Part shown: in pieces, positions 1 through 7,256 of the stretch
Position numbering within the stretch: position 1 is the stretch's first letter
Layout of the letters: every line of letters begins with the position of its first letter
Source: a virus
Reading direction: 5' to 3' (one strand)
Length of the DNA stretch: 46,791 nt
Virus record (IMG/VR): IMGVR_UViG_3300017776_000029
Location: 1 to 46,791 of that record
Position numbers and translations under genes: made by a program
The notes under the pieces: model-generated
What the model saw: only the letters and a program-made list of their open reading frames with translations
What the model was told of the DNA's origin: nothing
Database searches by the model: none

Positions 1-315
1 CAGGCATACGCTTCCCTTCCCGACAATCAGAAAGAACAATTCCTTAATAGCCTAACAACACCAGACATTGACTCAAAGAAGTTCTTACAAATGTGTTTCA
101 AGGAAAGAGCAATTGACGATGCCTATACCATACTTTTATCAGCCCCACCTCGACAAGCGGTGAGGCAAGTCTTTACATTCGCTATCACAGGGGTTGCATC
201 TGTGGATAACAAACTGAAGGTAATTGATGCCTCCGTCACAACTGAGCGTGACTTAATCAATGGAGTAAATGAGCAAATTGCGCTTTATAACTTCGTTAGA
301 ATGCTGGCTAAATAG
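1..315 (+). CDS. Unknown protein, 3' part of a gene entering from the left
   Basis: The frame is open from base 1 to the stop at 313-315 (104 residues visible), so the true start lies outside the window and the ATG at 91 is internal. The visible part is mostly helical in composition and ends VRMLAK. I recognise no motif. It lies directly before the promoter of the single-strand-binding/RecA-like operon on the same strand, so a replication-region role is possible but not shown. Its coding status rests on the open frame, the strand and the fit with its neighbours. Confidence 0.65.
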   Translation, partial: QAYASLPDNQKEQFLNSLTTPDIDSKKFLQMCFKERAIDDAYTILLSAPPRQAVRQVFTFAITGVASVDNKLKVIDASVTTERDLINGVNEQIALYNFVRMLAK

Positions 316-330
316 GCCGAAACGACACGC

Positions 331-343
331 TTATATACCCCTA
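331..343 (+). promoter_or_regulatory. Archaeal TATA box with ACCCCTA extension
   Basis: TTATATACCCCTA lies 41-48 bases before the ATG at 379. Transcription would start near 357-362, leaving a short leader that carries the Shine-Dalgarno-like GGAAAGG at 364-370. The same 13-base pattern recurs before the clamp gene and, with small changes, before 9488 and 7017. Confidence 0.75.
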
Positions 344-378
344 TGATAACCGAATAATAACAAGGAAAGGAATGTCCT

Positions 379-1614
379 ATGAATAATAACCAACCCGATA
401 TAGAAAAAGTAGCCAGCCAAATTGGTGTGTCTGTTGATGCACTTAATTCAAGAATGAACCAAGTTTCTGCTTCACAATCTGAAGCATGGAAAGCGTCAGG
501 GTATGACGATGATAAAATTGCATCTCTAACCCTTCGTATTTCAGCAAGACAACTACATTCTGAAGCAACCAAGATTAAGAATTCTGGTGCTACTGTCCTT
601 GAAGGTATGGCATTGCGCTCTCCAAGATACAAAGACTGGGGCAAACTGCGCTATGACAAAATGACTAATCAACTGAAGACTTGTGATGAAGCAGTTCGTT
701 CTAACTTGATTGAACAGGGTGCTATCGTTCTGTTTGAAAACAACCATGACGGCACTTGGACTCGTCACATCAATGAATCTCTTCGTAATAAAGAAGCGTT
801 TGAAATTGGTGCTATTGAAGATTCAGTTTCAACTCCACATGCTAAGGCAGTTGAAGTTGATGAAAACACTATGTATTACATTGTTGCAGATAAGTCTTCT
901 CCTACATGGCCTTCTGGTGATTCTAATTGGAGATACGGTTCTCCTTCTCCTGTATCGGATAAGAAAAGAACTGTTTACTTCTTAGGTCGTAAGCAAGGCT
1001 CAAACGATGACATTTCTGAAATCCAATTGGTATTTAGTGGTGACATGGCAGAAGCATCTTTCCCTACATTCGTTCCTGGTTCTATCGCAGTTAAGATGAA
1101 TCAAAAGAACACAGTTGGCTATGCTAAGGCTGGTGTCACAAGTCTAAATGAAGACCCTGCTCTTGCTTCTATCTTCCCTAATGCACCTGTCATGTTTGAT
1201 GGTGATGCACCTGCTGGTATGATGGTTGATGCTTTGGGTGGTCTTGAACCTCAAGGTCGCTTCTTGAAAGGATTTGACTCTATGGCTTCATACCTACAAT
1301 CAGTCCCTGAAAGTGAAAAGTGGACTTCTTATTGTGGCCTAATCGCTGAAGTAGTTCACATTGACCCTCGTGACAAAGGTGGATATACTATTACTGTTGG
1401 CGACCTTGACATTCTATCATCAGCACCGACTCAAGATATATGGGTTGATGCAGACCAAGAACACCTAATCAACTTTGGTGTGGGTTCTCAATTGGCTCTA
1501 TTCGGTACTGTATGGCAGACCAAAGAAGGTGAACATCGTTTCTCCTGTCAAGGTTGGTATGTTGTTGAAACTGTTGAAGCATTGGCTGTTGAAGAAGATG
1601 GGTGGGATGCCTGA
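379..1614 (+). CDS. Putative single-strand DNA-binding protein (OB-fold-like)
   Basis: This is a 411-residue protein that I do not recognise by a firm motif. The N-terminal third is helical. Residues about 325-395 read as a small beta barrel of the OB type (alternating beta strands around the stretches beginning CGLIAEVVHIDP and LALFGTVW). The C-terminus is an acidic tip ending EEDGWDA, like the tails by which SSB proteins bind partners. The stop codon overlaps the start of a RecA-like ATPase (TGATG), and phage Sak4-type ATPases often pair with an SSB. The start at 379 is supported by GGAAAGG nine bases upstream. The SSB role is inference from fold impression, acidic tail and context. Confidence 0.5.
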   Translation: MNNNQPDIEKVASQIGVSVDALNSRMNQVSASQSEAWKASGYDDDKIASLTLRISARQLHSEATKIKNSGATVLEGMALRSPRYKDWGKLRYDKMTNQLKTCDEAVRSNLIEQGAIVLFENNHDGTWTRHINESLRNKEAFEIGAIEDSVSTPHAKAVEVDENTMYYIVADKSSPTWPSGDSNWRYGSPSPVSDKKRTVYFLGRKQGSNDDISEIQLVFSGDMAEASFPTFVPGSIAVKMNQKNTVGYAKAGVTSLNEDPALASIFPNAPVMFDGDAPAGMMVDALGGLEPQGRFLKGFDSMASYLQSVPESEKWTSYCGLIAEVVHIDPRDKGGYTITVGDLDILSSAPTQDIWVDADQEHLINFGVGSQLALFGTVWQTKEGEHRFSCQGWYVVETVEALAVEEDGWDA

Positions 1615-2549
1615 TGTCTTGGGCTAATACTAATCAAAAGTCAGCGCCACCTGCTAAAACGGCATTCGGTGAAGAATACTACGCCAACCTGTTCGCTAAG
1701 AAGGTTGCTGCTCAAGAAGGTTCTCAAATCCGTATGGCTCTTGTAGGGCATGAAAATACGGCTAAGACAGGTCTTGCACTATCCTTTGCATATACTGAAG
1801 CCGACAAGAAGGCTGGTAAAAAGGTATTCATCTTTGACTTTGACAACTCGGCTCAATCCATTATTGACTACGCATACCCAGATGACCCAAACATCATCCG
1901 TCTGCCTATCCATGATGAAAACGACGAATCCATCTTCAATGAGGACAACACTGTTAATTGGTTGGCATTGATTGATAAGACTCAATGGTTTGTAAATATC
2001 GTCGCCAAAGAAGACCCTGCTAATGTTGCTGGTGTAGTCTTTGATGGTGGCTCATCTTTCCTAAAGATTTGTGAAATGGCTATGCGTGAATCTCTGGTTC
2101 GCAAAGGCATTATTTCAGATGAAGGCGATACCTTTAATCAAAAGGAATGGCAGGAAAGAAACCGTTTGTTCCGTCAAACTCTTAACCGTGTTCATGGACT
2201 TTCATTCAGCAAAGTGTTCTTTACCTTCCACCTGAAACCTATCAAACAATACATGGATGATGGCTCAGGTCGTAAAGTGCTCATGTCTATTGGTGAAAGA
2301 CCTGAATGGGAAAATGGTTCAATGCGACTGTTCTCTCAACAAATCTTCTTGAACCGATACATGAAGAAGGCTGACCCAGCGGCTGGTGTCAAGGCTGACA
2401 AATCTATGGGTGAAGGCGAATGGTCTATCAGAGCAACTGTTGAAGAAATGAAGGGTAAAAACATGGAACATCTCGGACAAACATACGATGTATTAACTGT
2501 CAAGAAGGGAGATGTCAAGTGGAATGGTCTGCCTATGCTTGAATGGTGA
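1614..2549 (+). CDS. RecA/RadA-core ATPase (Sak4-like recombinase)
   Basis: This 311-residue P-loop ATPase probably promotes strand annealing or exchange in viral replication. The Walker A segment is GHENTAKT (residues 45-52), which keeps the lysine and threonine but has Ala where the usual second Gly stands. The Walker B-like strand is GVVFDGGSSF (about 140-150). Size and layout fit the phage AAA_24/Sak4 group, which consists of little more than the RecA core. I chose ATG 1614, overlapping the previous stop as TGATG. A GTG at 1602 would add four residues. It forms one operon with the putative SSB upstream and the chaperonin pair downstream. Family call fairly sure; exact reaction inferred. 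Confidence 0.75.
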   Translation: MSWANTNQKSAPPAKTAFGEEYYANLFAKKVAAQEGSQIRMALVGHENTAKTGLALSFAYTEADKKAGKKVFIFDFDNSAQSIIDYAYPDDPNIIRLPIHDENDESIFNEDNTVNWLALIDKTQWFVNIVAKEDPANVAGVVFDGGSSFLKICEMAMRESLVRKGIISDEGDTFNQKEWQERNRLFRQTLNRVHGLSFSKVFFTFHLKPIKQYMDDGSGRKVLMSIGERPEWENGSMRLFSQQIFLNRYMKKADPAAGVKADKSMGEGEWSIRATVEEMKGKNMEHLGQTYDVLTVKKGDVKWNGLPMLEW

Positions 2550-2550
2550 T

Positions 2551-2799
2551 ATGATGCGTATTGCTCGTAATCAAATCCTGTGTTCATTATTGACGGCACA
2601 TGAGGTAAATGGGTTCATGCAAAATCTTGACCCTCCGCAACTTGTGTATGTCAGACATGACGATAATTCAGACATCTATGATTATCTAAAGTTATCTGTG
2701 GGTGATATAGTCTATACTAAACAGACGCATACTGAATATGTTAGGACAATAAGCAATATGTTTATAATCCCTATTGAGGAAGTTGTGGGTGTTGAATAG
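2551..2799 (+). CDS. Putative cpn10/GroES-like co-chaperonin, highly diverged
   Basis: This is an 82-residue protein. Its last 36 residues follow the C-terminal pattern of GroES: the stretch LSVGDIVYTKQTHTEYVRTI matches the GroES segment VKVGDIVIFNDGYG and what follows, and the tail IPIEEVVGVE matches SESDILAIVE. The start (MRIARNQILCSLL) resembles the first GroES strand. About 15 residues are missing compared with the usual 97, and the mobile loop region (about 15-30, with GFMQNL) does not carry the usual IVL. It sits one base before a GroEL-type chaperonin gene, which strongly supports the call. Start chosen: ATG 2551 (or 2554), just after the previous stop; an upstream start in the same frame would overlap the ATPase. 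Confidence 0.6.
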   Translation: MMRIARNQILCSLLTAHEVNGFMQNLDPPQLVYVRHDDNSDIYDYLKLSVGDIVYTKQTHTEYVRTISNMFIIPIEEVVGVE

Positions 2800-2800
2800 T

Positions 2801-4297
2801 ATGCTGAACGGTAAAGAAGCCAAAGATAAACTGCTTATAGGTATTGATAAGGTGTATAGTGCTCTTGCGCCCACACTTGGTCCTGCGCCTCGATTAGTGT
2901 TGATTGATTCTGACGAACATGATAAAGACCCACTCATTCTTGACGATGGAGTAAACATTTCTAAGTTCATCAAATCAGATTGTCCCTATGAAATGGCAGG
3001 TATCAAGTTAATGCGTATGGTTGCTCACGAAGCACAAAAGGCTTCTGGTGACGGAACAACATCTGCTACCGTGATAGCAAAGCACCTAATAACAAACTTA
3101 TTTGAGGAAGAACATCACCCAGTTAGGCTTGAGAAAAACTTGCTTAAGGCATGGGAGAGTTTTAAGAATAGTTTAGAGGAATCCAAGTGGGATGCAAGCC
3201 CAGAAGAATTGCGTGAAGTCTGTTTGTCGGCACTTAATTATGACGAATTATCAGCGGGTTGCATCATGGAAGCGTTTGACAGCGTTGGTGCTGAAGGAAT
3301 TGTAATGGTGCATGAGCATCCAGGAGAATTAACTAAGGTCGAAACGACTCAAGGTTTGACTCTCAATAAGGGCTTTGTATCTCATCTATTTGCTGGTTCT
3401 CGTGATGGTAAAGTAGTCTATGAAAACCCTGCAGTATTAGTTACAGACCATGATATTGTCACCTTTGATGAATTAATTCCTGCGCTACAATGTGCTGCTG
3501 AAAACAAGAAGCCACTAATCATTATCGCTGCTGGTTGGAAACCACACGCTATACAGAATCTTTTGCTAAACGCTGTAAATGGTAAAGTTATGGCCTGTGC
3601 TATCAATGCACCTGCTGGTGGTGAAGAACGGGCTGAAATCTATGAAGATATAGCAACTTCATTAGGCTGTAAACCAATACTTGCTGCTAAAGGTGAGCGA
3701 TTAGAAGATAGAGATTATTCCCTTGAAGACTTTGGGTCTGCGGAATTGGTTTCCATTGACCGTAATACAACCGTATTTTCAGGCGTTGGTGGTAATGATG
3801 AAGAAATTGAGGCTCGTATAGAACACTTAGAACAACTCAAAGCCGACGCAGACCATCCATTCTATGAACAAAAATACAACATGAGAATCGCTAAACTAAG
3901 AGGTAAGATTGCTACTATAAAGGTCGGTGGCCTGACCGATGTTGAAGTTCGTGAAAGACATGAAAGAATTGATGATGCCGTAAATGCCGTTAGAAGTGCT
4001 TTAACGGGCGGTGTTGTGCTTGGTGGGGGTATGATGCCCTACAAGATAAAAACGGGCTTTGTAGCCTTCGATAATGCCCTTAAATCGCTTGTTCAAACAA
4101 TGGTAAAGAATTGGGGTCGGGAAATGCCCCAGACCGACGATGATTGGATATTCTTTGATGCTTCAACAGGAAGATTTAACGCTTATGATAATCATTTGGT
4201 TGATTCGCACGATGTAATTCTCAATTCGGTAAAGGCTGCTGTTTCTGTGGCAACACTTGTATTAAAGACGGAAACAATTTTGTCCGAAAGCAAATGA
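2801..4297 (+). CDS. groEL: Group I chaperonin, GroEL-like
   Basis: This 498-residue ATP-driven folding chamber subunit follows bacterial GroEL rather than the archaeal thermosome. It has TLGP and DDGVNI near the N-terminus, the nucleotide-binding GDGTTSAT, an apical domain aligning along its length (LIPALQCAAENKKPLIIIA against GroEL LPVLEAVAKAGKPLLIIAE), then IKVGGLTDVEVRERHERIDD containing the position of catalytic Asp398, and a glycine-rich GGVVLGGG. It is about 50 residues shorter than GroEL and lacks the GGM tail. Start chosen: ATG 2801, one base after the cpn10-like stop; a TTG start at 2774 would overlap. It probably folds capsid or tail proteins. The family assignment is firm; dependence on the neighbouring cpn10-like protein is inferred. 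Confidence 0.93.
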   Translation: MLNGKEAKDKLLIGIDKVYSALAPTLGPAPRLVLIDSDEHDKDPLILDDGVNISKFIKSDCPYEMAGIKLMRMVAHEAQKASGDGTTSATVIAKHLITNLFEEEHHPVRLEKNLLKAWESFKNSLEESKWDASPEELREVCLSALNYDELSAGCIMEAFDSVGAEGIVMVHEHPGELTKVETTQGLTLNKGFVSHLFAGSRDGKVVYENPAVLVTDHDIVTFDELIPALQCAAENKKPLIIIAAGWKPHAIQNLLLNAVNGKVMACAINAPAGGEERAEIYEDIATSLGCKPILAAKGERLEDRDYSLEDFGSAELVSIDRNTTVFSGVGGNDEEIEARIEHLEQLKADADHPFYEQKYNMRIAKLRGKIATIKVGGLTDVEVRERHERIDDAVNAVRSALTGGVVLGGGMMPYKIKTGFVAFDNALKSLVQTMVKNWGREMPQTDDDWIFFDASTGRFNAYDNHLVDSHDVILNSVKAAVSVATLVLKTETILSESK

Positions 4298-4310
4298 TTA
4301 TATACCCCTA
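4298..4310 (+). promoter_or_regulatory. TATA box of the clamp operon
   Basis: TTATATACCCCTA begins one base after the chaperonin stop codon. The box centre is about 26 bases before the clamp ATG at 4327, so the message is expected to be leaderless. It is identical over 13 bases to the element at 331-343. Confidence 0.8.
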
Positions 4311-4326
4311 AGTTTGGTGAATAAAC

Positions 4327-5148
4327 ATGATAACCGTTAATGCTTCCGCTTTGAAACGCCTACTATGCCTGACCCAACGAAGACAAACCGTTGCTGGAAA
4401 GAATAATCCTCAAGTTGTTGCTTGTGTGCTTAGAGCAGACAACCAAAGACTATCCACAACCTCTTTAGTGCGTGATGGTAAAACATCAGTTTCATACTTC
4501 CATGTCCCATGTGTGCATGAAGGAGAAGCACTTGATGGTATGCCCGTTCCAGACATTGACAGACTAATGGGTGTCCTAAAACACTTTACAGGTGAAATCA
4601 AAGTTAGCACATCTAAGACAGGTATTGTAGTCAAATCTTCTAAGAAGCAATCAACTCTTCAAGCCAACCTTAATGGTCTTGCTTTCCCTCATTCGACAGA
4701 AACTATCGGGGCTTGGGAAGAAAAATCAATGGGTCTGGCTCAAAAGATAGATGGTAATACCTATAAGTTAGCAGACGGAAGTGTAATCAAACCGATGTGT
4801 TCTATAACGATTAATGCTGATGAATTGGCTGATGCTTTGTCTGCTGACAACATGAACAACCAAAAACTAAACAGATACAAATTCCACATGGGCGGTGAAT
4901 TTACCGACTCTTATCTTCATGTGGGCGACCCACTCAAGGGTCAGACTATCGTTAAACTTGTTGAAGAATTGAAGCATGACTGTGATGAATGGGAATGGTC
5001 TTTTGAAGGAGGACTTGAAAATGTTGTGTCTTTCCTAAGCGGTGAACTCATCCTAAGTTTCTTAGACTTCCGACCATACGAACAGGGAATCCGTATGATT
5101 CTATCTGCTGACAATGGTTGGTTTATGCAAGCAGGGGTATTGGAATGA
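4327..5148 (+). CDS. Sliding clamp (PCNA-like)
   Basis: This 273-residue protein is the likely processivity factor for the family B polymerase at 7253. Length and layout fit archaeal/eukaryotic PCNA: an N-terminal half rich in short beta strands (TTSLVRDGKTSVSYFHVP), a linker around residues 120-150, and a second half with TINADELADALSA. It ends in strands like those of PCNA (LILSFLDFRPYEQGIRMILS, then a short tail). Sequence identity to the family is low, so the call depends on pattern, size and replication context. It is the first gene behind its own leaderless TATA promoter, and its stop overlaps the next start as ATGA. Confidence 0.75.
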   Translation: MITVNASALKRLLCLTQRRQTVAGKNNPQVVACVLRADNQRLSTTSLVRDGKTSVSYFHVPCVHEGEALDGMPVPDIDRLMGVLKHFTGEIKVSTSKTGIVVKSSKKQSTLQANLNGLAFPHSTETIGAWEEKSMGLAQKIDGNTYKLADGSVIKPMCSITINADELADALSADNMNNQKLNRYKFHMGGEFTDSYLHVGDPLKGQTIVKLVEELKHDCDEWEWSFEGGLENVVSFLSGELILSFLDFRPYEQGIRMILSADNGWFMQAGVLE

Positions 5149-5312
5149 CCGAAGAAACCCTGCGTAAAAAGATGAAAACAATCATCATCACAGCAAGGCA
5201 TATAGGGTTCATGGAATCTGAGGTAAAGGATGAATATAAGATATTATCTCTTGAAGATTCACTCAATGAATTGATTGAAGAATTTTTTGCTCAATTAGGT
5301 AATGGTGAATAA
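5145..5312 (+). CDS. Small acidic helical protein
   Basis: A 55-residue protein whose ATG overlaps the clamp stop (ATGA), so translation is probably coupled. Residues about 28-55 form an acidic amphipathic helix (LEDSLNELIEEFFAQLG). I do not recognise it; the size and position just after the clamp could suit a small clamp- or polymerase-binding factor, but that is a guess. Confidence 0.6.
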   Translation: MTEETLRKKMKTIIITARHIGFMESEVKDEYKILSLEDSLNELIEEFFAQLGNGE

Positions 5313-5314
5313 TA

Positions 5315-5461
5315 ATGGGTCTTATGCAGGTGCCAAACGATGACGCAGATATGTGCGCCAAGTGTGGTATCAGTACCAAAGGTCATTACATAATGTGGAA
5401 TAAACGCAGATATTGTTTGCCTTGTTTATCGGATATGGGAGTTGATGCAATTGACGAATGA
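5315..5461 (+). CDS. 48-residue zinc-ribbon protein
   Basis: ATG 5315 follows two bases after the previous stop and reads to TGA 5459-5461. It carries CAKC (residues 14-17) and CLPC (34-37) with 16 residues between, the pattern of a single treble-clef or zinc-ribbon knuckle. It overlaps the start of the ABC-GNAT gene, so it belongs to the same operon. It is one of several tiny two-knuckle proteins in this window. Function unknown; DNA or RNA binding is a reasonable guess. Confidence 0.65.
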   Translation: MGLMQVPNDDADMCAKCGISTKGHYIMWNKRRYCLPCLSDMGVDAIDE

Positions 5462-6617
5462 TATAGTGCTTGAATGTGAGGTGCCAACTGATGATGCACT
5501 TCAGTATGCTCTCGACATGTATGACATTGAAAAGGGTGCAGGATTAAAGACTGTCATTCCCGATAGAATCAATCCCCCTGAAGGTTGGGCTATTGGTGCT
5601 ATTGTAGGTGCTTCTGGTGCTGGTAAAACAACGCTATTAAGTAATCGTTTCGGACACAATGAGGATGCAATCATACCCACCGATGGCAGTTCTGTAATAT
5701 CGAACATATCACGCATTTTGGGTGGTAATCCTGCCGAAGCATCTCGTATTCTATCAAGTGTCGGATTGGGGTCTGTCCCTGCTTGGATTAGACCACCGTT
5801 TTGCCTGTCAAATGGTGAACGATTCCGATTTGATTTGGCCTGCACTATCGCAGATGCCATAGCAAATGACATAGAAATTATCACCATAGATGAGTTTACA
5901 TCTGTTGTTGATAGGAATGTAGCAAAGGCAGCCTCATTTGCGCTACAAAAGTTTGCTCGTAAGACGGGTCAAAAGTTGGTTGTCGCCTCATGCCATGACG
6001 ATATAGTTGAATGGCTAAATCCAGATTGGGTTTACAATCCTCACGATGGCGAAACCGTTGTGAGCGACGACAGGGGGTGGTCGGTTCAACGACCTAAGAT
6101 TGAACTCAAAATTCTCAGAGCAGAATATGATGCGTGGGACATGTTCAAGAAACATCATTATCTGACCGAAGATTTGAATAAGGCATGCAGATTATTTGTT
6201 GCTTATTGGGATGGAAAACCTGTTGCCTGTAATGCTATTCTTCCATTCCCTAACGGTGGCATACAGAATGGTTGGCGTTCTTCTCGTGTTGTAGTATTGC
6301 CTGATTATCAAGGATTAGGATTAGCGGGTGCATTGTCTGAATTTGTATCTTCTATGATAAAATCTCAAGAAGGAAGATTATTTGCTCGACTACGCCACCC
6401 TGCCTTAGCGAATCACAGATTGAACCGACCTAATACATGGAAAGAAACAGCCGTATCTCGCAAAGTGCATACGCATTCAGGTAATGAAGAATGGGGTTGG
6501 AAACAGAATGACCGTGAATGCTGGTCTTTTGAATACATTGGTGAACCATCAAGTCTGCATGACGCAGAACTGTTTTGGGGTATAAAATTTGAATCAGACA
6601 AACATGAGTGGCTATAA
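5445..6617 (+). CDS. ABC-type ATPase fused to a GNAT acetyltransferase domain
   Basis: The protein has 390 residues and two domains. Residues 45-205 are a soluble ABC ATPase: Walker A GASGAGKT (55-62), signature LSNGE (121-125), Walker B IITIDE (145-150) and switch His 184 in ASCHDD. It has no membrane part. Residues about 220-365 are GNAT-like, with the acetyl-CoA loop region VVVLPDYQGLGLAGAL (282-297). The order matches the family described as COG2401, ABC-type ATPase fused to a predicted acetyltransferase. The substrate is unknown; a nucleic acid base, as with the GNAT-like Mom protein, or a host protein are options. Start chosen: ATG 5445 after GGGAG; TTG 5442 is also possible. Confidence 0.88.
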   Translation: MQLTNDIVLECEVPTDDALQYALDMYDIEKGAGLKTVIPDRINPPEGWAIGAIVGASGAGKTTLLSNRFGHNEDAIIPTDGSSVISNISRILGGNPAEASRILSSVGLGSVPAWIRPPFCLSNGERFRFDLACTIADAIANDIEIITIDEFTSVVDRNVAKAASFALQKFARKTGQKLVVASCHDDIVEWLNPDWVYNPHDGETVVSDDRGWSVQRPKIELKILRAEYDAWDMFKKHHYLTEDLNKACRLFVAYWDGKPVACNAILPFPNGGIQNGWRSSRVVVLPDYQGLGLAGALSEFVSSMIKSQEGRLFARLRHPALANHRLNRPNTWKETAVSRKVHTHSGNEEWGWKQNDRECWSFEYIGEPSSLHDAELFWGIKFESDKHEWL

Positions 6618-6618
6618 C

Positions 6619-6628
6619 ATTTATATGT
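6619..6628 (+). promoter_or_regulatory. TATA box for the HTH protein
   Basis: ATTTATATGT lies just after the previous stop, centred about 26 bases before the ATG at 6650. GGAAGGA also lies just before that ATG. It lacks the CCCCTA extension of the other early promoters. Confidence 0.6.
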
Positions 6629-6649
6629 AATCAGCAGGAAGGACTTTAT

Positions 6650-6931
6650 ATGCACGATATAAGCACAGACAACATTGTCGCAGAAGTCCTCTGTCATGGA
6701 GATATTAACCGAACAACAGAATTTGAAGGGGAAGAATATATCCTTCAAATAACAGTAACTAAATTTGAAAACAAGTTATACCGTGATAAGCAGTGGCTCG
6801 TTGAAAATTACATCAACAAGAACAGAACAATGGCAGACATTGCTGATAAAGCAAATGTTACTCCAGCAACAATCAATCAATGGCTCGTAAAGCACGAAAT
6901 CCCTACAAGAAGTCGTGGCAGACGCCAATGA
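6650..6931 (+). CDS. Small protein with C-terminal helix-turn-helix
   Basis: A 93-residue protein. The last 45 residues form a homeodomain-like HTH of the kind seen in resolvases and sigma region 4: WLVENYINKNRTMADIADKA followed by the turn NVTPATINQWL and a basic tail SRGRRQ. The N-terminal half is acidic and beta-rich, possibly a dimer or ligand part. The start at ATG 6650 is supported by GGAAGGA and by a TATA box at the right distance; an upstream GTG at 6608 would lie inside the ABC-GNAT gene. A DNA-binding regulator is the likeliest role. Confidence 0.7.
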   Translation: MHDISTDNIVAEVLCHGDINRTTEFEGEEYILQITVTKFENKLYRDKQWLVENYINKNRTMADIADKANVTPATINQWLVKHEIPTRSRGRRQ

Positions 6932-6935
6932 ATAC

Positions 6936-6950
6936 CTTTATAACCCCCTA
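6936..6950 (+). promoter_or_regulatory. TATA box with CCCCCTA extension
   Basis: CTTTATAACCCCCTA follows the HTH gene stop within a few bases. It is a variant of the TTATATACCCCTA promoter. Expected transcription start is near 6965, about 50 bases before the ATG at 7017, and it would drive the small membrane protein and PolB. Confidence 0.65.
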
Positions 6951-7016
6951 ATATGACCTATGTTTGGGTCGGTCTAAGTCGTCGTGGCACTTTGCCGTAC
7001 CCCCAGAGGTCTCAAT

Positions 7017-7256
7017 ATGGTAACATGGATAGCAGTGTTTTTCGGTTTAGGATTAGGAATTTTAATCTCTTTACTAAACCCCATATCAGTAAGGATTGCT
7101 AAACGATTTATGAAAGGTCGAGGTATTGAATTTTGTCGGTGTTGTGACGATGCTATCGCACACTCGCCTATCGGCTTATGCTCACCGTGTCAATACTTCT
7201 ATGATGAAGAAGAAACAGCAAGATTAGAATATGAAAGATTGGAGATGGCTCAATGA
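7017..7256 (+). CDS. Small membrane-anchored zinc-knuckle protein
   Basis: This 79-residue protein has one N-terminal membrane helix (about residues 4-25, WIAVFFGLGLGILISLL), then a basic stretch, then CRCC (about 41-44) and CSPC (about 55-58) that could bind zinc, and an acidic helical tail. The stop overlaps the PolB start (ATGA), suggesting coupled translation. Tethering replication to the membrane is conceivable but unproven. Start chosen: ATG 7017 after GAGGT; a GTG at 6984 would hide the membrane helix behind a polar stretch. Confidence 0.65.
   Translation: MVTWIAVFFGLGLGILISLLNPISVRIAKRFMKGRGIEFCRCCDDAIAHSPIGLCSPCQYFYDEEETARLEYERLEMAQ

Noticed and set aside
2801-4297. Thermosome (group II chaperonin) identity
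   Set aside because: My first expectation for an archaeal virus, but the apical domain and C-terminal half match GroEL segments in order.
6953-7117. 54-codon frame starting just after the 6936 TATA box
   Set aside because: It overlaps the membrane/zinc protein in another frame, is Arg/Phe-rich and irregular, and its ATG lies upstream of the expected transcription start.
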